A DNA stretch of 29,744 nucleotides from Stentor roeselii. Its lineage: Eukaryota > Ciliophora > Heterotrichea > Heterotrichida > Stentoridae. Position numbers and translations under genes: made by a program. Positions 1 to 6,350 of the stretch are shown one piece after another. The notes below the pieces were generated by a model that was given only the letters and a program-made list of their open reading frames with translations, had not been told where the DNA came from and made no database searches. The stretch is from the NCBI GenBank assembly GCA_006503475.1, contig RSEH01000386.1, positions 1 to 29,744 of the forward strand. Reading direction: 5' to 3'. Each line of letters starts with the position of its first letter. Within the stretch, counting starts at the first letter, position 1.

Positions 1-110
1 AGAAATTGAAGAAAATCAAGAAAATCAAGAAAATCAAGAAAATCAAGAAATTGAAGAAAATCAAGAAAATCAAGAAATTGAAGAAATCAAAGAAAATCAA
101 GAAATTGGAG
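1..110 (+). repeat. Coding minisatellite of the 9-bp unit GAAAATCAA and variants
   Basis: Near-perfect copies of GAAAATCAA, interspersed with GAAATTGAA, run from the window start to about base 110. They stay in frame inside the partial + gene and encode Glu-Asn-Gln repeats. Such a repeat can change copy number without breaking the frame. Confidence 0.8.
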
Positions 111-391
111 AAAATCTAAAAATTGAAGAAAATCTAAAAAATCTTGAAAATGAAGAAACCTCCAAAAGAGGACTTCGCAACCAGCCAAGTATCAAGAAAA
201 AAAAACGAAAGGAAAGGAAAACAGAAGATCCCATCAGAAGTTTAGATATTGTTGAGTTAAATATTGAGGAAAAAGAAGACAAGCAAAATAAAAGCAATGA
301 CGATGCTCTTATTGAAGAAGGACACATTGAGATCCAGAGAAGTTCTATTGAGACCTTTTGTGGAATCGACAGTAAGTGCATACTGCAGTAA
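2..391 (+). CDS. C-terminal end of a low-complexity Glu/Asn/Gln-rich protein (5' truncated by window edge)
   Basis: The frame is open from base 2 to a TAA at 389-391, about 129 residues, and continues off the left edge. The first ~35 residues are a repeat built on Glu-Asn-Gln and Glu-Ile-Glu units, from a 9-base GAAAATCAA repeat. A basic patch of lysines and arginines follows at bases ~195-225, then an acidic tail ending in a Cys-rich stretch. No family is recognised. A 17-nt GT...CAG stretch at 372-388 overlaps the end; if it were an intron, only the last few residues would change. The gene converges on the minus-strand ORF ending at 408, only 16 bp away. The repeat and the basic patch suggest a disordered protein, but no function can be assigned. 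Confidence 0.6.
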   Translation, partial: EIEENQENQENQENQEIEENQENQEIEEIKENQEIGENLKIEENLKNLENEETSKRGLRNQPSIKKKKRKERKTEDPIRSLDIVELNIEEKEDKQNKSNDDALIEEGHIEIQRSSIETFCGIDSKCILQ

Positions 392-407
392 TGATAATAA
401 ACTAGAA

Positions 408-653
408 TTAAACATCTTCTTTATTTCCTATTTTTTCTGTGTTTCCAATATCATCCTGCTCATCAGAAGAGTCCTCATCCGACATATCCTTACAACTTTC
501 AACTAACAAATTAACTTTTTTCATAACATTGTCAATATTAGCAAGTAACTTCACAGGATTATCATCATCATCATCACAGAATTTTCCAGCGATTTCAACA
601 TCCTGTATCATTTTATAAATCTCTTCAATTCCCAGTATTTCTTTACCTTCCAT
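408..653 (-). CDS. Small acidic hypothetical protein (81 aa)
   Basis: This is an 81-residue ATG-started frame on the minus strand with TAA at 408-410. It has a run of five Asp near residue 28, a central helical-looking stretch, and a Ser/Asp/Glu-rich tail. Its ATG (651-653) follows the TAA of UTP23 (654-656) with no base between, so its 5' leader would lie inside the UTP23 coding region. It converges on the + gene ending at 391. It could be a short independent gene, an ORF in the UTP23 3' UTR, or a UTP23 extension if an unusual 27-nt intron removed the stop. No family is recognised. Confidence 0.4.
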   Translation of the reverse strand: MEGKEILGIEEIYKMIQDVEIAGKFCDDDDDNPVKLLANIDNVMKKVNLLVESCKDMSDEDSSDEQDDIGNTEKIGNKEDV

Positions 654-1497
654 TTATCTATCTACCACTTGACTATTTCCTTTCTTCCTTCCCCTTCGAG
701 TTTTTTTCACAGTACTCTCTTCATTTCCTCTACTTCCATCACCATCCTCATTCTTTTTCTTCTTCTTGACAGCCAAAGGATTCGGTCCTTTTGCTTTTCT
801 TTTCTTTCCAAGTTCAATTTTCATTTTACTTCTTTCTTTATCCTTATAAATAAACTTCCTCTTTTCTTCCTTCTCTTCTTTCTGCTCTTCCCTGACGATT
901 TTCAGCATTTTCTTGATTGTTTCTTTTTCACTTGGCTCGACCTTGAGTTTAATTTTTTCTTTCTACCTGAAAAGTACTCTTTCAGCTTTAATCAAAGTAC
1001 TTTCAGAGGGAGGCTCTAAGGTCATTATTCCATGTTTGAAGTAAATAAGGGGCACTGCTGGAATATTTCGGAATTTTTTACGAAGTTCTTTGTCTTGAGA
1101 AGCCACGAATAGCTTTTTAAGGTTTTTTGAACCTACGAGTCTTTCGATGCAGTCGCTTGCTGAAGTACTTCCTGAATGAACGCAAGGGTCTGGACGGTAC
1201 TTTGAAAGACTTTCAAGAGTTGAAGAGGAAAGATGATCGGATAGGCTTTGAACTTCTGTTGATATGCATTTTGTTATTTTTAAGCAAGTTAAGGAATGGT
1301 TGAAGGGTTGATCGGATATTGATATGAACCACACCGCCTAGTAGTTTCATTAACATTTGCTTTACTTCGAAATTCACTTTGCTGCAGGCTTCTAGAAAGT
1401 TTCCGTCTATGAGGACTTGGAATGGTTCTTGGAACCCGAACTTAGTTCTGAGGAACTTGACGTGCTTTTTATAAGACTTCGACCTTTTGATCCTCAT
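654..1497 (-). CDS. UTP23: UTP23-like rRNA-processing protein (PIN-fold, small-subunit processome)
   Basis: UTP23 is a nucleolar PIN-domain protein needed for 18S rRNA maturation, linked to release of snR30/U17. The N-terminus (RIKRSKSYKKH, then EPFQVLIDGNF) and the middle (LFVASQDKELRKK, IPAVPLIYF) match the family. The C-terminus has the typical GPNPLAVKKKKK. One 15-nt intron at 963-977 joins the central and C-terminal frames in phase. The N-terminal and central frames differ by +1 in 1213-1334, with no 15/16-nt GT-AG intron there. Removing 1246-1285 (40 nt, GC...AG) restores the frame and gives 262 aa in gap-free register with the family; human UTP23 is about 249 aa. That join is inference; an assembly indel is the alternative. 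The ATG at 1497 is 15 bp from the divergent phosphatase ATG. Confidence 0.8.
963..977 (-). other. 15-nt intron in UTP23
   Basis: GTACTTTTCAGGTAG on the minus strand contains an in-frame stop. Removing it joins the central UTP23 frame to its lysine-rich C-terminal tail. It starts GTA, has A at position 10 and ends TAG. Confidence 0.85.
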
Positions 1498-1512
1498 AAA
1501 CCTTTATATTTA

Positions 1513-2505
1513 ATGGAGTTTCCACAAATAGAAGGTCCAGCCAGATTAAGAGACCTTTCATATAAATTTCTACAACAATATCCAGAGCTTTTAGAACTTG
1601 AAAAAGGAATCCCATTCAAAGAGTTTTACTTTCACAGCCAAATGAGAAAAAAGGATATTGAGTATCGAGTGTTGAAGCTAATAACAGAGACAAAAGAACA
1701 TGCAGATATTCTTGTCAGAAACTGTCCCCTAACCCTCAGTCTAAACAGGTACCCCGACATCCTTCCCTACAAAGACACAGTTGTAAGTCTAGCAAGCCAC
1801 AGCTACATAAACGCCAGTTTCATCGACAGTACCGTAAAAAGCAGCGAAAACATGTTCATCGCGACTCAAGCTCCATTGAAATCATCAATGAACTCATTCT
1901 GGTCAATGATATGGGAATGCAACGTTGACCTGATAATAATGATTTGCTGCATAAACGAGAATGGAATGCCAAAGTGCGAAGAGTACTTCCCAGAAGAAGG
2001 GACTTTGACTTGCGAGCACCTCGAAGTGACTCTTGACACATCAACACAGATCTACCCTTATCTCATTGAAAGACACTTCAAATTAACTAACACCCTGACG
2101 TTCGAAAGACGATACGTGATTCATCTTCATGGAAAGAACTGGCCTGATCAGGGTGTTCCTAAAATTAAAGATGAATTCAGCAGCATTGAGTACATCATTC
2201 AAAGCATCAAAAATACTCGACTTATGATCAATCATTCTAAGGTCGCCGTGCATTGCTCTGCTGGAATTGGAAGGACTGGGATGTTGATCGGAATTTTCAA
2301 TATGGTGATCGCTTTGGAAGAACTTATTGAAAATGATATTCAAAACTCGTTGAATCAGGCTCGAGTCTCTGTTTTCGCGACCACTAGAAGATTGAGAGAA
2401 CAGCGCTGGGGAATGGTGAGCAATGAAAAGCAGTTCCGTTTCATGTACAAGTTCATGGAGTACTGGATCACGAACTACCTGGCCAGTCAGGCCAGTCTTC
2501 TGTAG
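1513..2505 (+). CDS. Classical protein tyrosine phosphatase domain protein
   Basis: This is a single-domain classical PTP of 330 aa that dephosphorylates phosphotyrosine proteins. Landmarks run in the expected order: NRYPDILPYKD at residues 78-88, SYINASFI, QAPLKSS...FWSMIWE, KCEEYFP, the WPD loop (W210-D212), and the P-loop HCSAGIGRTG with nucleophile Cys248 and its Arg. The Q-loop reads GMVSNEKQF (301-308), so the first conserved Gln (PTP1B Gln262) is Ser303, while the second (Gln307) remains. The frame is also open upstream to 1417, but that would overlap UTP23; the ATG at 1513 keeps a complete domain. There is no signal peptide or membrane span, so it is probably cytosolic. The stop TAG is followed 9 bp later by the next gene's ATG. 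Confidence 0.93.
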   Translation: MEFPQIEGPARLRDLSYKFLQQYPELLELEKGIPFKEFYFHSQMRKKDIEYRVLKLITETKEHADILVRNCPLTLSLNRYPDILPYKDTVVSLASHSYINASFIDSTVKSSENMFIATQAPLKSSMNSFWSMIWECNVDLIIMICCINENGMPKCEEYFPEEGTLTCEHLEVTLDTSTQIYPYLIERHFKLTNTLTFERRYVIHLHGKNWPDQGVPKIKDEFSSIEYIIQSIKNTRLMINHSKVAVHCSAGIGRTGMLIGIFNMVIALEELIENDIQNSLNQARVSVFATTRRLREQRWGMVSNEKQFRFMYKFMEYWITNYLASQASLL

Positions 2506-2514
2506 GATATATAA

Positions 2515-3351
2515 ATGAACATTGAACTCTCCCCTAGTCAGGAAAGAAGACTTCACCTAATCCTAGATAAAGGTCTAGTCAGTCTAAACGAAAACAGTCT
2601 AATCCAAGACTCATGTCAAGTCTTAAAAGAAGACCTTGACTTAACATTTTCTTCTTCAGCTTCAAAAACATCCAATTTTTCAAAAGCTTCAAAAAACTCT
2701 CATCATTCTTTCGGAAAACTTCTTGACTTGCAAGACTCTTCTAACAAAAAAAACGATCAAGAACTCTCTGAACTAAACCTCCTTAAAGAAAAACTCGCTG
2801 ATCTCGAATCAAAAATTCAAAAAAAACCGGGAAAAGTCTTGAAATCCAAGGAAAATGAATCTCAAAGGCCCTGCCTCATAAAAAACTGCAGAAAAATCTT
2901 ATCCTCTCGACCTATTTCAGCAATAAAACGTAAAACCTCCACAAAACTTCAAGAAACAAGTGAAAATCGAAGCAATTCTAAAATCCGCTCATTAAAAAAA
3001 ATAGAAACCTCTGAAAAAATGATAAAAAAACTCGAAAGAAGCATCACCACCAGTCCAACCTTAAAAAATTCTTTAAACTCCTGCAAAAACATCGAAAAAA
3101 TCCCAGAATCCTTCGAAAACGAGCGAAAAATCTCAGAAACTCTTCGAAAAGAAAACGATTCTCTCCGAAAAGAGTTAAAATCCCAGGCCGATCTCTCTAC
3201 AAAATTACAGAAATTACAAGAAGACTACAAAAACCTTTCAACAAGTTTCGAGAAATCCGAGCAAATCCGTAAAAAACAGAAAAATTTGATCGAACAGTTA
3301 AAATCCGAGATTCTTTCTTCAGAAGCGAGTCGTTTGAAGCGAAGACATTAA
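2515..3351 (+). CDS. Coiled-coil protein, function unknown (278 aa)
   Basis: The frame has an ATG in the context TATATAAATG, 9 bp after the phosphatase stop. The N-terminal ~60 residues are mixed and Ser-rich. From about residue 90 the protein is Lys/Glu/Leu/Ser-rich with heptad-like spacing, strongest in the last ~80 residues (LRKENDSLRKELK and following), as in a parallel coiled coil. It is basic overall with no recognised catalytic motif. A centriole, cortex or cytoskeletal role would be conceivable but is not shown. It converges on the ANTH gene ending at 3373. Confidence 0.75.
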   Translation: MNIELSPSQERRLHLILDKGLVSLNENSLIQDSCQVLKEDLDLTFSSSASKTSNFSKASKNSHHSFGKLLDLQDSSNKKNDQELSELNLLKEKLADLESKIQKKPGKVLKSKENESQRPCLIKNCRKILSSRPISAIKRKTSTKLQETSENRSNSKIRSLKKIETSEKMIKKLERSITTSPTLKNSLNSCKNIEKIPESFENERKISETLRKENDSLRKELKSQADLSTKLQKLQEDYKNLSTSFEKSEQIRKKQKNLIEQLKSEILSSEASRLKRRH

Positions 3352-3372
3352 GAGATAACTTTTCCTAATCTA

Positions 3373-5022
3373 CTAAATCAAATCAGAAAAGGGGTCCTTG
3401 TTGGATGAGCTGCTTTGTGGCTTGTCAGAACTTTCGAAAGGGTTTTGGCCTCTCGCGGGGGCTGAAGGCTTTGATGAGAAAAGGTTGTCGAGGTTGTTTC
3501 CGCCTGGGACTGCGAAGGAGCCACCTGCTTGGCTTGGCTTTGAAGCGAAGGGATTTTTTTTGTTGTCGGGAACGGGAGGACCTGAGGCTTGGCTTAAGGG
3601 GTCCAGGTTTGTTTTTACTTGGCTTGATGCCATTCCAGACATTCCTGTTGGCATGCCGGTCATCATTGGGTACATTCCCATCATTCCTGTTGCGTAAGGG
3701 TTCATCATGTTTGGCATCATACCGGTCATCATGTTTGGCATCATACCTGGCATCATACCTGTTGCGTAAGGGTTCATCATACCTGGCATCATACCCGTCA
3801 TCATGTTTGGCATCATACCTGGCATCATTCCAGGCATCATCCCAGTCGCCATCATTCCCTGTCCAGCCATCATGGGATCCCCACCTCCCTGTGGCTGATT
3901 AAAAGCTCCCATAATCAAATCAACCTTACTAATTTCCGCAGGCTGAGTATAAAACCCTTGCTGAGGGCCACCAACATTCGTATTACTCGCTTTCGGTTCA
4001 GGCAAAGGATCCGATATAAGCGGATTATTTTTTTCCTCATCCACTTTTTTCTTATGTTCTTTTTCAAACTGTTCCAACAACTTTCGCTGAGCTTCCAGCT
4101 CAGCGGGGCTCAAGTCAATTCCAAACCCGGGGTCTTCTTCAGCCTCAACATTAGAAGACCTTGCAGCACGAGAGTCTTTGATGTAGTCCTTCATGCTAAG
4201 CAAGGTATCTTTAGACCTGGTGACAATGACAGGTGCCGTGAGTCCTGAGTAAGGCAAGACTTCTGACATTTTGAAAAATTGTTCTAACATTCTGCTGCAA
4301 GTCTCAAATTTCTGGTAAAGTTCAACAGCGACTTCCGCATGACTTTTTTCTAAAGTGTTGAAAGCGTCGATGATTTTATCTACGCAGAGACTGGCTGCCT
4401 TGTAGAGACTTGCTGAGTCTTTTAGGATGAGGAAGACACAGTTTTGAGTGAGTCTTAAGTGGTAGTTTTTTAAGGCTTGGTGGCAACTGGGGCCGAGCTT
4501 TACGAGACCTTCTAGTTGGTTTACTAGTTGGCCTAGTTCTTTTATTAGGTCTGTGCTTCGGAGACGACCTACTACTCGAGCTTTTTCAGAGTCTTCTATG
4601 TTCATTAAGGAGTCCTTGCGAGAGAAACTTAAAGCTTTTAGCTTTACGTATGAGTAGTAGTCTTGGATTATTTTGTTGTGAGCACTGCCTTTTTCGCTTG
4701 GGTCACTGAAACTTCCGAGTAGGAGGTTTAGGGTTGAGATTTTTTGAGGGTAGTTCGAACCTACTATCTCGATTCCTCGATGGAGAATCATCAGGCACTT
4801 TAATATTGTCACCCATTTACCTGTGTTTAGCCTTTGGACTGTAAGATTCAGTGCTTGGTCAGGAGAGTGCTTGTCTGATTTACCTTGCAAGGACCAGAGC
4901 ACTGTTTGAACGTGCTTTTCTTTTGGAGGGTCAAAATCTCCATCATAGGTAGCTTTTAAAAGACTTTTTTCGAAGGCTGAGTTCGCTCTGATAGCATATA
5001 AGGACCTTTTTATGTTATCCAT
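3373..5022 (-). CDS. PICALM-like: ANTH-domain clathrin adaptor (AP180/CALM-like)
   Basis: AP180/CALM proteins bind PtdIns(4,5)P2 with an N-terminal ANTH domain and recruit clathrin and accessory factors during endocytosis. Here (549 aa) the ANTH domain fills the first ~290 residues: SLLKATYDGDFDPPKEKHV carries the basic lipid-binding signature, followed by LKCLMILHRGIE and the helical RSTDLIKELGQL region. Residues ~385-465 are Met/Gly/Pro-rich repeats (MMPGMMPNMM type). The C-terminus has two NPF motifs (N490 and N527) and a terminal DPF (D543), typical ligands for EH-domain and AP-2 appendage partners. The ATG at 5020-5022 diverges from the SHIPPO gene 96 bp away. The family call is firm; orthology to a particular member is not. 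Confidence 0.92.
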   Translation of the reverse strand: MDNIKRSLYAIRANSAFEKSLLKATYDGDFDPPKEKHVQTVLWSLQGKSDKHSPDQALNLTVQRLNTGKWVTILKCLMILHRGIEIVGSNYPQKISTLNLLLGSFSDPSEKGSAHNKIIQDYYSYVKLKALSFSRKDSLMNIEDSEKARVVGRLRSTDLIKELGQLVNQLEGLVKLGPSCHQALKNYHLRLTQNCVFLILKDSASLYKAASLCVDKIIDAFNTLEKSHAEVAVELYQKFETCSRMLEQFFKMSEVLPYSGLTAPVIVTRSKDTLLSMKDYIKDSRAARSSNVEAEEDPGFGIDLSPAELEAQRKLLEQFEKEHKKKVDEEKNNPLISDPLPEPKASNTNVGGPQQGFYTQPAEISKVDLIMGAFNQPQGGGDPMMAGQGMMATGMMPGMMPGMMPNMMTGMMPGMMNPYATGMMPGMMPNMMTGMMPNMMNPYATGMMGMYPMMTGMPTGMSGMASSQVKTNLDPLSQASGPPVPDNKKNPFASKPSQAGGSFAVPGGNNLDNLFSSKPSAPARGQNPFESSDKPQSSSSNKDPFSDLI

Positions 5023-5118
5023 ATTTATATCAGATGTAAAGGTAGGAAGCGTTTATATTCATTCAGATTGTTCCCTCCCTTATCTCACCAGCTTCAGTTA
5101 AAATAATTCTAAAAGTTT

Positions 5119-5712
5119 ATGGCTGAAAGAAAATCATTAGTTTTGCAAAGGTCCTTATCAAGCACTGAAGGTTTTTCCTTCAATCGTTCAGACCGCTTCA
5201 CAAAAGACAATCAAAGTCCAGGTTTTTACAACATTTCTCGAGGACTGAACAAAAGAGGAACAATTTTCGGTTCAGAAAAGCGTCCAGAGTTCATCAAAAC
5301 AACAATCACGCCAGGTCCATGCAATTACAGCCCACTTCCATCGAAGGTGCCTGCTGGAAAAATCAGTCCTTCTAACTTAGGAGCTCGGCTTTTGAAAGGA
5401 AAAAACAGCAGCCCAGGCCCAGGGTCTTATATTATAAACAGAGACTTGGAAGGTCCTAAGTACTCGTTTCAGAAGAAATATAAAAGAAAGGAACCACAGG
5501 CCACCCCATCAGCTGCAAACTATAATCCTAATTTTTCTTATGTTGCTGACAAAACTTACTCTGGGATCAGCTTTGGATATGGAAACAAAGTCGATCCTAG
5601 TAAAGGAAAAAAGGTGCCAGGACCTGGAAGCTACTCCTTACCGATTTTTTTCCCAAAAATCAAAAAAGAAATCACTCAATTTCCCTTAAAAGAAAAGAAA
5701 TCAACTAAATAG
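5119..5712 (+). CDS. SHIPPO/STPGP-repeat protein (CIMAP/ODF3-like)
   Basis: This 197-aa basic protein has at least four proline-glycine repeats: SPGFYN, TPGPCNYSP, SPGPGSYII and VPGPGSYSLP. They are spaced as in SHIPPO-repeat proteins of the ODF3/CIMAP family, which bind axonemal or cortical microtubules in ciliates and sperm. Between the repeats are Lys/Phe-rich segments such as KYSFQKKY. There is no membrane span or enzyme motif. It diverges from the ANTH gene. A second SHIPPO gene lies at 10028-10849, but the two are not close copies outside the motifs. Axonemal or microtubule-associated location is inferred from the family. Confidence 0.85.
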   Translation: MAERKSLVLQRSLSSTEGFSFNRSDRFTKDNQSPGFYNISRGLNKRGTIFGSEKRPEFIKTTITPGPCNYSPLPSKVPAGKISPSNLGARLLKGKNSSPGPGSYIINRDLEGPKYSFQKKYKRKEPQATPSAANYNPNFSYVADKTYSGISFGYGNKVDPSKGKKVPGPGSYSLPIFFPKIKKEITQFPLKEKKSTK

Positions 5713-5945
5713 TTAATAATTAACATAAACTTATTCCGATGAATTTTGAAATTTTTCAGATTTTTCCATTGTTAAAAAATTTTTCATATTCATTCTTTCC
5801 TCCACTATTTCGAGTTTAATCAATCCTTTTCGGTTCATTTCCAAAGAAAATCTCAAAAGTATCTAAAAATTTCAAATTATTTAAGTTTAACCAAGATGAA
5901 AAAATCTGGGTGTTAAAATCCCAATCGAAAAATGGATGATAATAA
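5713..5945. other. AT-rich spacer upstream of the snoRNA cluster
   Basis: No gene was found between the SHIPPO stop and the first snoRNA. Any snoRNA promoter would be expected here, but no motif could be assigned. Confidence 0.4.
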
Positions 5946-6007
5946 ATAAAATGATGATAGCATTGGGCTCTTATCCGTGCTGATACGTTCTGCAATGCTG
6001 AGTTTAT
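5946..6007 (+). ncRNA. SNORD96-like: Probable box C/D snoRNA 1; predicted guide for 5.8S rRNA Gm75
   Basis: Box C is ATGATGA at 5951-5957, D' is CTGA at 5980-5983 and D is CTGA at 5998-6001. ATAAA (5946-5950) pairs with TTTAT (6003-6007) as a terminal stem. Upstream of box D, TTCTGCAAT (5988-5996) is complementary to the conserved 5.8S element ATTGCAGAA. The base five positions before box D pairs with the G of AUUG-C, which corresponds to human 5.8S G75, a known 2'-O-methyl site guided by U96/SNORD96. No target was recognised for the D' guide. An internal 7-bp inverted repeat (AGCATTG/CAATGCT) overlaps the guide. Confidence 0.75.
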
Positions 6008-6011
6008 ACAA

Positions 6012-6078
6012 GAAAACTTGATGATTATGTCGCCCCAGTCTTATCAATGCTGATTGACTTCACTGATCTATAACTTTC
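6012..6078 (+). ncRNA. Probable box C/D snoRNA 2; predicted guide for LSU rRNA P-loop Gm
   Basis: Box C is TTGATGA at 6018-6024 (first base off consensus) and terminal box D is CTGA at 6063-6066. A degenerate D' box CTTA sits at 6040-6043. Immediately before it, CGCCCCAGT (6031-6039) is complementary to ACTGGGGCG of the universally conserved LSU P-loop. The fifth base before CTTA pairs with the second G of that run. By homology this is the site of yeast Gm2619 (snR67) and E. coli Gm2251. An internal CTGA at 6050-6053 is an alternative box. The terminal stem is weak (GAAA/TTTC). Confidence 0.72.
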
Positions 6079-6141
6079 AAATGATGAACACATGACACCT
6101 CTAGAACGAGCTCGTCGATGATCATAAACCACAGCTGACTA
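6079..6141 (+). ncRNA. Probable box C/D snoRNA 3
   Basis: Box C is ATGATGA at 6081-6087, a C'-like CGATGAT lies at 6116-6122 and box D is CTGA at 6135-6138. TGACACCTC (6093-6101) is complementary to GAGGTGTCA, part of the conserved LSU segment near yeast G2791/G2793, but no good D' box places it exactly. No clear terminal stem was found. Confidence rests mainly on the boxes and on tandem spacing with the two preceding snoRNAs. Confidence 0.55.
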
Positions 6142-6350
6142 TATAAAACTCTATATTCTTCTTTACATTCACATAATATCCATCCTAAGTCAATCAAGGA
6201 CTTTTCATTCCCATCATATCCAAACAAACATATAAACTTCTAATTCTCTAACATTCAAAAAAACTTCAAAGGAAAGTCATTTCACTTTGCCCTTATTACT
6301 CAAATCCTAAAATCCTTAAATCATTCTTTACTCAAGAACATAAATTACAA
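6142..6350. other. G-poor spacer between snoRNA 3 and the BTB-like gene
   Basis: AT-rich and poor in G on the + strand. No ORF or further C/D box pair was seen. It holds the snoRNA 3' flank and probably the 3' UTR of the minus-strand gene ending at 6351. Confidence 0.4.

Noticed and set aside
1270-1320. U12-type (AT-AC) intron in UTP23, with ATATCC and TTCCTTAAC strings
   Set aside because: The lengths do not correct the frame, it would be far longer than other introns here, and minor spliceosome components are generally absent from ciliates.
1417-1512. Upstream extension of the phosphatase frame to the ATG at 1417
   Set aside because: It would overlap the UTP23 start region, adds no domain residues, and the ATG at 1513 already precedes the full catalytic domain.
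2083-2556. 157-codon minus-strand ORF
   Set aside because: It lies antisense to the phosphatase catalytic core, whose motifs are unmistakable on the + strand.
3398-3902. Two + strand ORFs opposite the ANTH gene tail
   Set aside because: They are shadows of the Met/Gly/Pro repeat on the other strand, with low-complexity translations and no start context.
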